64,000 nt of DNA from DASYPQ01 sp036006425 (GTDB lineage: Bacteria > Planctomycetota > UBA1135 > GCA-002686595), in the NCBI GenBank assembly GCA_036006425.1, contig DASYPQ010000023.1, positions 186,001-250,000 of the forward strand, read 5' to 3'. The notes beneath the pieces are model-generated. The model was not told the DNA's origin and did no database searches. It was given only the letters and a program-made list of their open reading frames with translations. Shown piece by piece: positions 1 through 8,890 of this stretch. The translations under genes were made by a program, and so were the position numbers. The stretch's first letter is position 1. Every line of letters starts with the position of its first letter.

Positions 1-569
1 AGAGGTCGTCGATGGACTGCGGGACTCCGTCGTACTCGTCGGACGAGAAGACGTACTGGAGCGAGATCGCGGTTCCTGCCGGGCATTCCATGTCGAACTC
101 CAGCACGGTCGCGTCCCAGGAACAGCACTCCGAAGGGGGGAGAATCGCATCCAGCTCCGGGTCTCCCGGCAAGCCGTTGCCGGGATCCGTGCCCGCGCCG
201 GGGCTCGTGTTCATGGGTCCGAGGACGGTCGCGATGTTGCCCGAGCTCAGGACGATGCCGCCGTCGAAGCCGATGATCCCCGTCCCGCCGCTGAACGTTC
301 CCGCCGCGATCGGCGCGCCGGTGAACTGGATGTTCGTGATCACCGGGCCCGGCCCGACGAGTGCCTGAACGAGGCTCGCGGCCGTCTCTCCTCCGCTCGC
401 CATGTCGTGCGTCACGAGTCCGCCCGGCCCCGGCGTGTGCGCTTGCTGCGACCATTGCGCCGTGCGGGGCGATTGCCTCGCGCGGCTTTGCGCGGGGCTC
501 GACGCTGTCGAGACGACAAATGCGGCGGCGACGAACACCAGGAACGAGTTCCGGGTTGAAGAGAACATG
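1..569 (-). CDS. Choice-of-anchor L domain secreted protein (C-terminus cut by window edge)
   Basis: Only the first 189 codons are inside the window; the gene runs off the left edge. ATG at 569 is preceded by AAGGAG with 6 bases spacing. The N-terminus is a typical signal peptide (FLVFVAAAFVVSTASSPAQS). After it comes a choice-of-anchor L type domain: GTFSGGTGIIGFDGGIVLSS, then a PGDPELDAILP stretch and the hallmark QYVFSSDEYDG. Family members are secreted, often with a C-terminal sorting tail that would lie outside this window. It is divergent from the propeller gene at 774. Domain recognition is by eye; the function is unknown. Confidence 0.85.
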
Positions 570-773
570 ATCGGCTCCTTGTTCTGGCTGAAACCTCCGC
601 TCGTGCGCGTTGCGATGCGGGAGTCCCGCCGGGAAATGACGGCGCCAGGATCGTCGATCGGGAGGAGCCGGTCGATGCGACGAAGGAGTCAGACGGGCCG
701 GAAGAAGTGCGTACTCGGCCGCTGCGGAGTAGGTTGGAGGCCGCCGAGTCTTCGGCGTCTGGAGCTCGATCGG

Positions 774-2567
774 ATGCGTCCCGGAATCCTGAGCGCGGCT
801 GCAGCGATGACCATGGGTGGATTCGTATCCGCGCAGGTCACGACGCTCGCGAGCGTCGACTCCTCGGGCGGGCAGGGGAACGGGATCAGCGGCGCGACCG
901 CGATCACTCCCGACGGCCGCTACGTGGTGTTCGACAGCGACGCCACGAACCTGGTCCCCGGAGACACGAACACCTGGGGGGACGTGTTCGTCCGCGATCG
1001 CTACGCGGGTACGACCGAGCGGATCAGCGTCGACTCGAACGGAACCCAGGGAAGCAACTTCAGCTGGTCCGGCTCGATCTCGGCCGACGGACGGTACGTG
1101 TCGTTCCTGAGCGCGGCGCCCGACCTCGTCCCCGGGGACACGAACGGAATGCCGGACGTGTTCGTCCGCGACCGCCAGCTCGGCCTGACGACGCGCGTCA
1201 GCGTCGCGTCCTCCGGCGCCGAGGGGAACGCGCCGTGTTGGAGTCACGCGATCTCGGCGGACGGACGCTACGTCGCTTTCGAGAGCAGGTCCACGAATCT
1301 CATCCCGGGGGGCAACCTCGGCTTCGAAGTTTTCGTCCACGACCGCCTCACGGGGCAGACCGAGCTCGCGAGCGTCGACTCCGCGGGAGTGGAGGGCGAC
1401 GGCGCGAGCGACGACCCGACCTTGTCCGCAGACGGCCGCTTCGTCGCGTTCTCGAGCAACGCCACGAACCTCGTCCCCGGGGACACGAACGCGGTGAGAG
1501 ACGTGTTCGTCCACGATCGGCAGACCGGTCGGACGACGCGCGTCAGCGTCTCCTCCTCCGGCGCGCAAGGCGACCATTTCAGCTTCGTTCCGCGTCTGTC
1601 GGCGGACGGCCGGTTCGTGGTGTTCTCCGGCCTCGCCACGACCCTCGTGCCCGGCGACACGAACGCGGACTACGACGTCTTCGTCCACGACCGCCAGACC
1701 GGCGAGACCACGCGCGTCAGCGTCGATTCCTTCGGCGCGCAAGGCGACGACGAGTCGTCGTACTGCTCGATCTCGGCGGACGGGAGGTTCGTCGCTTTCG
1801 AAAGCAGAGCCACGAACCTCGTGGCCGGCGACACGAACGGCCTCTGCGACGCGTTCCTCCACGATCGGCAGACCGGACGGACCGAGCGCGTGAGCCTGAG
1901 CACCTCGGGCATCCAAGGGAACGACTCGAGCTCGTGGGGCATGGTGCCCTTCGTCTCGAGCGCTGCGCGCCTCGTGGTGTTCAACAGCCTCGCGACCAAC
2001 CTCGTTCCGAACGACGTGAACGCGGAGCTGGACGCCTTCGTCCGCGACCGCGACGCCTCCGGTTTCTCGATCCTGTGCGAGCCGGGGGCAGCAGGCGTGC
2101 TCGCTTGTCCCTGCTCGAATCCGCCGTCAGGCCCCGGACGCGGATGCGACAACTCCTCCGCGACGGGCGGCGCGATCCTCTCGGCGTCCGGCGTCGCCTA
2201 CCTCTCGATGGATGCTCTCGTCTTCACGACGAGCGGAGAGAAGCCGGCCGCGTTGAGCATCGTGATGCAGGGGAACGGCACGATCCCGAACGGTGCGCTC
2301 TACGGCCAGGGCATCCGTTGCGTCGGAGGGACGATCATCCGCCGTCTGTTCGTGAAGACTGCGTCCGCGGGAAGCATCACCGCCCCGGACTTCGGAGCGG
2401 GCGATCCAACTGTTTCCGCGCGCTCGGCAGCGAAGGGCGACGTGATCCACGCGGGCGAGAGCCGCTGGTACCTCGTGTACTACCGCGACCCGATCGTGCT
2501 CGGCGGCTGTGCGGCGACGAAGACCTTCAATGCGACGCAGGCGGGGCGCGTCGACTGGTCGCTCTGA
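774..2567 (+). CDS. Secreted TolB/WD40-like beta-propeller protein with Cys-rich C-terminal module
   Basis: About 597 residues. I chose ATG 774 because it gives a short signal peptide (ILSAAAAMTMGGFVSAQ) and has GGAG upstream; the open frame runs further upstream without signal-peptide character. The body holds about eight repeats of roughly 48 residues with core ISADGRYV.F.S.ATNLVPGDTN...DVFV.DR.TG.T.RVSV, as in PD40/TolB-like propellers. From about residue 430 a separate module begins with CPCSNPPSGPGRGCDNSS and ends with WYLVYYRDP and FNATQAG. A paralogue with the same plan lies at 14715. It is probably exported or surface-located; the ligand is unknown. Confidence 0.85.
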   Translation: MRPGILSAAAAMTMGGFVSAQVTTLASVDSSGGQGNGISGATAITPDGRYVVFDSDATNLVPGDTNTWGDVFVRDRYAGTTERISVDSNGTQGSNFSWSGSISADGRYVSFLSAAPDLVPGDTNGMPDVFVRDRQLGLTTRVSVASSGAEGNAPCWSHAISADGRYVAFESRSTNLIPGGNLGFEVFVHDRLTGQTELASVDSAGVEGDGASDDPTLSADGRFVAFSSNATNLVPGDTNAVRDVFVHDRQTGRTTRVSVSSSGAQGDHFSFVPRLSADGRFVVFSGLATTLVPGDTNADYDVFVHDRQTGETTRVSVDSFGAQGDDESSYCSISADGRFVAFESRATNLVAGDTNGLCDAFLHDRQTGRTERVSLSTSGIQGNDSSSWGMVPFVSSAARLVVFNSLATNLVPNDVNAELDAFVRDRDASGFSILCEPGAAGVLACPCSNPPSGPGRGCDNSSATGGAILSASGVAYLSMDALVFTTSGEKPAALSIVMQGNGTIPNGALYGQGIRCVGGTIIRRLFVKTASAGSITAPDFGAGDPTVSARSAAKGDVIHAGESRWYLVYYRDPIVLGGCAATKTFNATQAGRVDWSL

Positions 2568-2579
2568 ACGGATCTCGGT

Positions 2580-4379
2580 TCAGAACTTCCGGCTTCTCTG
2601 CAGCACGTCGTCGAGCGTCTTCACGGTCTTGTCGCGCTCGTCGTTCGAGAGGTCCAGGATCTCCTGGAGCGCGATCCCGATGTGCGGGATGTACTTCTCG
2701 ATGTAGCCGCGCTTGTCGAACTCGGCGCGCAGGCGTTTGCCCTTGCGGATGTACGTCCCGAGCTTGCGCCCGCACTCCATCAATCCGAGCTTGATCTCCT
2801 TCTGGATCTCGGCGTAGCTCGCGATCGCTTCCTTCGACTCGGACGTGAACGGCACCCACACGCTCGCGATGTGCACCATCACCGCCATCGGCCCGAGCGG
2901 CAGCGCGCCCTTCGGGTGCTGCAGGCCGTAGCGCTTCCAGTCCGTCGCGATCACGCACTTCGTCACGGCGCACGCGGCCTGCTGGTGCAAGAGCGGCACG
3001 CGGTTCGCGAACCGCAATACGCGAATCGGCTCGTCCGCGGCGCCGACGAGGTCCTCCGTCGCGACGACCTTCTCTGTCTTCCGGATCCGCCCTTCGTCCG
3101 TCACCTCGAGCCCGACGCCGCCGGGCTTGCCGTAGGCGATCCCGACCTCGATCTGGAACGGGTTCCCGCGGTAGACCGTCGGCGGGCGCGTCGTCGCGCA
3201 GTAGAAGTCGGCCTCGACCTCCTTCTTCAACCCCGATTGCACGAGCGCCTCCCCGATCGGCGAGATGCACGCGGTGCTCGGCGACGAGATCTTCGTCTTC
3301 TGGATCGCGGCGTGGAGCGCCGCCGCTTCCTCGCGCGCGATCCGCGTCGGGTAGGCCTTCTCGGACAGCTTCGCGAGCGCGCAGATCTCGAGCGCGGCCT
3401 TGCGTCCGACGCGCGAGAACTCCTCCTGCAGGAACCCCGAGAGGGAGCGCGCGTTCGTGTCCTTGAGCATGGCGATCAACCGCCCGAGCTCGACGCCGTG
3501 CGGGTGCGGCTTGATCTCCTCGACCGCGGCCGGGAGCTCCTTCGTCGAGCGCTCGTACACGACCTTCTCTCCGCCCGGATCCGTGTAGCGGATCGTGACG
3601 TGCGGATTCGCGATCGCGGTGAGCTTCAAGTACATGTCGACGGAGCGCAGCCCCTTCTGGTACTTCGCCTCCATCTCGATCTCGACGCGCGTGCCGTGCT
3701 CGCGGTCCCACGCGACTTCCTTCTCGTCGTGGACGTCCGGCCGGTTGTGCGCCGTGTCGATCGAGAGCTGGAACTCGTGCGCCTTCGCCTTCTTGCCGGT
3801 GCGCGAGACGATGCGGACGGGCTTCCCGGTCGTCAGCAGCCCGTACATGCCGGCCGCGGAGATCCCGATGCCCTGCTGGCCGCGACTCTGGCTGAGCTTG
3901 TGGAACTTGGAGCCGTAGAGGAGCTTCCCGAAGACCTTGGCGATCTGCTCCCGGACGATGCCGGGGCCGTTGTCCTCGACGGCCATCCGGAAGCGATCCT
4001 CGACGTCGCCGGCGCCCCCGACGACGGGAGCGATCTCGACAGTGACCTCGGGCAGGATGCCGGCTTCCTCGCACGCGTCGAGCGAGTTGTCGACCGCTTC
4101 CTTGACGGCGGTCAGGAGCGCCTTGAGCGGCGAGTCGAAGCCGAGGAGGTGGCGATTCTTCGTGAAGAACTCGGCGACGGAAATCTCGCGCTGACGCGAG
4201 CCCATCTCCTCCGCGCTGGCGCGGCGGGAGGACTTCTTGGGCTCGGGCGGTTCCGCGGGCGCGGCAGCCGGCGCGACCTCCTCCTTCTTCTCCTTCTTCT
4301 TCGGGCGCTTCACGGTCGCAGCGCGCGGCGCGTCGTCGAGGTCGAACAGGGTCGGGGCGGAGGCGTTCGGGCTGGACAA
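2580..4379 (-). CDS. top6B: Type IIB DNA topoisomerase VI subunit B
   Basis: 599 residues. In archaea the B subunit is the GHKL ATPase half of topoisomerase VI, which passes one duplex through a break made by subunit A. The Bergerat-fold motifs are clear: N-box EAVDNSLDACEEAG (about 94-107), EDNGPGI (135-141) and GQQGIGISAAGMYG (167-180). An H2TH-like middle region and a transducer domain with VPFTSESKEAIA follow. The start is TTG at 4379 with GAGG upstream. An extra N-terminal tail of about 60 residues is rich in Lys, Glu, Ala and Pro. No subunit A (Spo11-like, Toprim) gene is adjacent on either side, unlike the usual archaeal top6B-top6A operon. The identification is strong. Confidence 0.93.
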   Translation of the reverse strand: MSSPNASAPTLFDLDDAPRAATVKRPKKKEKKEEVAPAAAPAEPPEPKKSSRRASAEEMGSRQREISVAEFFTKNRHLLGFDSPLKALLTAVKEAVDNSLDACEEAGILPEVTVEIAPVVGGAGDVEDRFRMAVEDNGPGIVREQIAKVFGKLLYGSKFHKLSQSRGQQGIGISAAGMYGLLTTGKPVRIVSRTGKKAKAHEFQLSIDTAHNRPDVHDEKEVAWDREHGTRVEIEMEAKYQKGLRSVDMYLKLTAIANPHVTIRYTDPGGEKVVYERSTKELPAAVEEIKPHPHGVELGRLIAMLKDTNARSLSGFLQEEFSRVGRKAALEICALAKLSEKAYPTRIAREEAAALHAAIQKTKISSPSTACISPIGEALVQSGLKKEVEADFYCATTRPPTVYRGNPFQIEVGIAYGKPGGVGLEVTDEGRIRKTEKVVATEDLVGAADEPIRVLRFANRVPLLHQQAACAVTKCVIATDWKRYGLQHPKGALPLGPMAVMVHIASVWVPFTSESKEAIASYAEIQKEIKLGLMECGRKLGTYIRKGKRLRAEFDKRGYIEKYIPHIGIALQEILDLSNDERDKTVKTLDDVLQRSRKF

Positions 4380-4447
4380 GTCTGCATCCTCGGGGTGGCG
4401 ATCCGAGAGCCCTGTCTACGGAAGACCGGCGCGGGTTTCAACGCGCG

Positions 4448-6213
4448 TCAATCGACGACGACGGAAGTCACCACCGTCGTGCGATTGACGGGCACGAGCG
4501 ACCCGCCCGCGACGATGTCGTACACGACGTCGTAGGTCGCCGGGATGATCCGGAGCGCGGTCGGGGTCGCGTGCGTGTGCCCGAGCGAGAACAGACTGCC
4601 GTCCTCCTCCCGCAGCGACACTTCGCCGGATTCGTAGACGAGGCGGGGGGCGCCGCTCCGTCGATCGTGAATGCCGGCTGCCGCAGTCGCGAGGTCACGT
4701 CGACGTGCAGCGTCTGCGGCGCCGCGAGGAAGAGCCCCTGGAGGAGTCGATGGTGCGCGTTCGCGGGGATCGCCGTGCCCGCGTCGTGCCGGTAGTACAA
4801 GTCGTAGCTGCCCGGTGCGACGAGCACGACGCCCGGCTGCGCGTTCGAGAGGCCGAGCAGGATCTCGTCGCCGGCTTCCGCGCCGCGCAGGAGGAACGCC
4901 GCGCGCTCGTCCGCGCTGGCGGGGAAGAGCTGGCCGTTGTGGCGGAACTGGGGCGTCAAGGCGACCGACAGCACGGAGGCCTCGAGCGCTCCGTCTGCGC
5001 TGAACACGTGACCGGTCTCGACCAGCGCGCGCGCGTTCCGCGGGATCCCCGTGCCGAACTGGTAGGCGTAGAGGACGTCGTACGTCCCCTGGACGACGCG
5101 GACGTCCTCGGGCACGAGCTGGCTCGCCGCGCCGAGGAGGAACGTGTCGCCCGGGCTCGTCCCGCGCAGGAAGAACTCGGCTCCCTGGCCGGGGAGGAAC
5201 GTGCCGCCGTCGTGGAAGAAACTCGGGCTCACGAGCGCCGAGTGGAGGTCGACGTCCACGATCAGGTGGGCGGCGTCGACCGGGACGCCGGTCGCGATGA
5301 TCGCCGCGATGTTCGCGGGCACGCTCGCGCCGGCGAGGTGTTCGTACGAGACGTCGTAGACGCCCGGGATCACGCGGCGCGAGATCGGACCCGTGTCGCT
5401 GTCGCCGAGGACGACGCGGTCCCCGGTCGCGGTCGCGACGAAGCTCCAGCGCCCGCGCTGCGCCGGTGTCGCGGGAAACTCGACGCCGTCGAGCTGCCCT
5501 GTGAAGCGCGCCTGGACCGAGGTCACGTCGATCGCGACGTTCACGTTGCCGGCGACCGCGAGACCCGCGCGCACGAGCGCGTGACGGTTCGCGGGCACGA
5601 CGCTCCCGCCGGCGTCGAGCGAATAAAAGATGTCGTAAATCCCGGGGACGAGCTTGACCGTCGCCGAGCCGTCGTGGCTCTCGCCGAAGGGCACTTCGCT
5701 CCCTCCGCCGACCGGGCGGAAGCTGAAGACCGCGTTCTCGTACGCGCTCGCGGGGAACGCGCCGCCGTCGAGCGTGAAGGTCACGCCGAGCGTCGCGACG
5801 GGCACGTCGACGTCGAACGTCGCGTCGCTCGAGAGATCCGCGGTCGCCGCGAGCGGCATGCCTTCGTTCGCCGGGACGATCTGTCCGCCCGCGACGCGCT
5901 CGTACGACGTTCCGTACGTGCCCGCGAGGACGCGCGCGTCCTGGTACGCGGCGAGGCGCGTCTCGCCGACGAGGCTGCGGACGCCGATCCCTCCGTCGGG
6001 CACGAGGTAGATGAAGCCGTTCTCGTACACGGAGTTCGGCGGAGCTGCGCCGCCGAGGGTGATCGCGCCGGAGACGGCCGAGGTCTGGAGGTCGATCGCG
6101 AGGGGATCCGCGGGAGGAGTCGCGATGCCGCCGCCGCCTCCGCCGCCGCAGGAGGCGAGGAGGGCCGTGATCGCGACGCAACGCGCTGTCGACCTGCACT
6201 GCGTTCGAGCCAT
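4448..6213 (-). CDS. Repeat-containing lipoprotein, frameshifted near its C-terminus
   Basis: ATG 6213 gives a lipoprotein signal with lipobox LLASC followed by seven Gly. The protein is built of about six repeats of 85-95 residues. Each has a [FIL]-x-G..P.S.YE-like start, a V.PG.YD(V/I).Y block and a P.N..A segment, suggesting beta-sandwich modules. Near 4640-4655 the frame is lost beside a run of six C on the coding strand. The unshifted frame stops at 4468 with an Arg/Ser-rich nonsense tail. The frame ending at 4448 resumes the repeat (VYESGEVSLREEDG ... ATYDVVYDIVAGGSLVPVN). One missing base restores GAAPPASVYESG. This is either a sequencing or assembly error or a recent mutation. Function is unknown; it is probably outer-membrane or periplasmic. 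Confidence 0.7.
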
Positions 6214-6322
6214 GCCTCTGAGGTGAGCCCAGGCTCGAAAAGTGGATCGCGTTCCCTGGATTCTTCGCGGCGCGCGAGAATTCACCAACACTCTCGCGCC
6301 GACCGGGCTTGTGGGTGCGGCC

Positions 6323-8884
6323 GTGGAACACTTGTCCTCCGTCGATCCCGAGCGCCTGCTCGCCCACACGGGCTGGATGCGCGCGCTCGCGCAGAGCCTC
6401 CTCCGCGATGCCGGCGCCGCCGACGACGTCGTGCAGGACGCGACGGTCGCGGCGCTCTTGCATGCGCCCGCGCGCGAGCGCGAGCTCGCACCGTGGTTGT
6501 CGCGCGTCGTGCGGAACTTCGCGCGGCGGAGGCGGCGCGGCGAGCGGCGCCGCGCGGATCGCGAGGCGCAGGCCGGGGCTCCGGAGCCCGAGTCCGGTCC
6601 GGCGGACACGCTGGAGCGCCTCGAGCTGCAGCAGACCGTCGTCGAGGCCGTCCGCGCGATCGAGGAACCGCTGCGGACGACGCTCGTGCTGCGCTACTTC
6701 GAAGGGAAAACGAGCGCGGAGATCGCGCGCGTGCAGCGCGTGCCGGCGGGGACGGTGCGCTGGCGGCTCGCGCGCGGTCTCGCCGAGCTTCGCGCGAAGC
6801 TCGACACGCGCTTCGGCTCGCGCGCGAGCTGGGCGCTGCTCTTCGCGCCGTTCGCGCGCCAAGGCCTCGCGCCGGCGAGTTCGATCGTCCTGACCGGAGT
6901 CTTGGCCATGAATGCAGCTCAAGTGGGCTTGGCGGCGGCGATCGTCGTTCTCGGCGGAGTGGCGTGGTGGGGTTTCGCCCGGGGTCCTGCGACACCCGCG
7001 ACCCGCGTCGCTCCACTCGCCACGGAATCCGTTCCCGCGGATGTTCCGGTGCTCGAGGCGACCGGAGAGGTACCGCGCGTGACCGCCTCGGGAAACCGCG
7101 GCGCGCCGGCGGACTCGGCGACGGCGATGGCCCAGCTCGCGCCGGAGTCCACGCCCGTCACGGATCGCGCTGAAGCGAGTGTGGACGCCCGCTTCGTCGA
7201 CGAACACGGCGCGCCGTGGGGCGGCGTGCGTTTCGCGGCACACGCGGTGCGGTGGCGGCAGGACTGGAAACCGGGCGAGGCGGCGACCAGTAGCTCCGAT
7301 GGACGCGCGGAGATGCGGATCGCCATGCCGCTGACGAGGGGCGTTCCGCTCGCCGAATTCGCCCTCGTGTTCGAGGCCTCGCGCGCCGGCTGCGCGACGA
7401 TCGAGCGTTCGGCCACGCTGCGGCTCGGCACCGCCGTCCACCTCGGCGACGTCGTGCTCGGTCCAGGGATTCGCATCCGCGGCCGCGCCGTCGACGAGCA
7501 CGGCGACGGAGTGGCACTGGCGTCGATCGGCCTCGTCGCCGGCGAGCTCACCGAGGACGAGGGTCACATGCGTCGTCATGGATCCGACACATTCCGCTCG
7601 GCTCCAGGCGCGCAGAGCGCGGCGGACGGATCGTTCGTGCTCGATGGCGTCGCACCGGGCGTGCGCCGCGTCTGGGCGCACGCGGACGGCAAGCGCTTCG
7701 CGTGGAGCCAGCCGATCGAAATCCCCGGCGATCGCGACCTCCTCGGGTTTGAGATCGTGCTGACGCCGCTCCTCCCTAGCGACCGCATCGAAGGCCGCGT
7801 CGTCGCGCCGGACGACCGGCCGATCGCGGACGCCTACCTGTGGTTCAACGAACGATCGGCCGGGAGTTCACTGGGTTCGACTATCAACGCCGACGCGGAG
7901 GGTCGCTTCGGACTGCTCGTGCAGCGCGACGACTCGGCCTACTCGTTCACGGCGCACGACCGGGAAGATCGATTCGCCGCGACGACTGTCGAAGACGTGC
8001 ACGGGGGCTCGTTGGCGGTCGTGATCCGCATGCACGAGAAGCGCTGGCTTCCGGTCCACGTGCACACCGCCGAAGGAGGCCCGATCGCGGACGCCAAGTT
8101 CGAGATCACAGCGATGGGAATGGGAGAGAGCGCGCCCGCCACGAGCTCGGCGCCGGGCGCGTACTCGATCGCGGTGCAGGACGGACAGTTCCAGCTCGAA
8201 GTCTCGGCCCCCGGCTTCCACACGCGTGACCTCGGCGCGCTCGACGCGGCGACGTTGCCCGCGACGCTCGACGTCGTGATGTTGCACGCGCCGGTCGTCC
8301 GGGGTCGCGTGACGGCGAACGGCCTTCCGATCACCGGAGCACGAGTGCAGCTCGTCCCCGACCGTCCGGGTGCGACAGAAACGGTCGCGGGCTTCCGCTC
8401 CCGCTACATCGTGTACCACTCGAGTGCCGGCGCGGTCACGGATGCCGACGGTCGCTTCAGGATGGATTGCGACGAGAACCACGGATTCTGGCTGCGCGTG
8501 ACGGCCGACGGGTGGGCGGTGGGAGAGGTCGGTCCGACCGACGCCGCGGGGCGCGAAGGCGAGATCGAGCTCGACGTGGAGCTGACGAAGGGCGGGGCGA
8601 TCGAGGGCAGGGTGATCCTGCCCGATGGCGCAGACGGCGAGGGCGCGATCGTCGCGCTGAACCACGGCGACGGACATCCGCGAACGCTGCGAGCCGGAGC
8701 AAAGGGAGTGTTCCGCGTCGATGGCCTCGCCCCTGGACCGTGGCAGGTGCTCGCCGCCCAGAGCGAGATCGATCCGGCGTCCACGAGGTATTCGTCGATC
8801 TCCGTCGACGCGCCGATCGAATGGAGCTGCTCCGTCAGCGCCGGGAAGACGACGCACTTCGATCTCGATCTGACGCGGCGGTAG
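6323..8884 (+). CDS. ECF-type sigma factor fused to a transmembrane segment and carboxypeptidase-regulatory-like ectodomain
   Basis: About 853 residues from GTG 6323 (alternatives GTG 6311 or 6242; no strong ribosome site decides). Residues about 12-70 match sigma-70 region 2 (LLRDAGAADDVVQDATVAAL, PWLSRVVRNFARRRRR). Residues 100-158 match region 4 (LRTTLVLRYFEGKTSAEIAR, then VPAGTVRWRLARGLAELR). Next come one hydrophobic helix (about 197-216, VGLAAAIVVLGGVAWWGF), a Pro/Ala/Thr linker and roughly 600 residues with several CarboxypepD_reg/CnaB-like blocks (TDADGRF, DGVAPG.., GRV.). The arrangement implies a membrane-tethered sigma factor whose ectodomain could sense envelope signals; this is inference. 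Long C-terminal extensions on ECF sigma factors are known in Planctomycetota. It is divergent from the lipoprotein at 6213 and convergent with the similar ectodomain gene at 8891. Confidence 0.85.
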   Translation: MEHLSSVDPERLLAHTGWMRALAQSLLRDAGAADDVVQDATVAALLHAPARERELAPWLSRVVRNFARRRRRGERRRADREAQAGAPEPESGPADTLERLELQQTVVEAVRAIEEPLRTTLVLRYFEGKTSAEIARVQRVPAGTVRWRLARGLAELRAKLDTRFGSRASWALLFAPFARQGLAPASSIVLTGVLAMNAAQVGLAAAIVVLGGVAWWGFARGPATPATRVAPLATESVPADVPVLEATGEVPRVTASGNRGAPADSATAMAQLAPESTPVTDRAEASVDARFVDEHGAPWGGVRFAAHAVRWRQDWKPGEAATSSSDGRAEMRIAMPLTRGVPLAEFALVFEASRAGCATIERSATLRLGTAVHLGDVVLGPGIRIRGRAVDEHGDGVALASIGLVAGELTEDEGHMRRHGSDTFRSAPGAQSAADGSFVLDGVAPGVRRVWAHADGKRFAWSQPIEIPGDRDLLGFEIVLTPLLPSDRIEGRVVAPDDRPIADAYLWFNERSAGSSLGSTINADAEGRFGLLVQRDDSAYSFTAHDREDRFAATTVEDVHGGSLAVVIRMHEKRWLPVHVHTAEGGPIADAKFEITAMGMGESAPATSSAPGAYSIAVQDGQFQLEVSAPGFHTRDLGALDAATLPATLDVVMLHAPVVRGRVTANGLPITGARVQLVPDRPGATETVAGFRSRYIVYHSSAGAVTDADGRFRMDCDENHGFWLRVTADGWAVGEVGPTDAAGREGEIELDVELTKGGAIEGRVILPDGADGEGAIVALNHGDGHPRTLRAGAKGVFRVDGLAPGPWQVLAAQSEIDPASTRYSSISVDAPIEWSCSVSAGKTTHFDLDLTRR

Positions 8885-8890
8885 GTGCGA

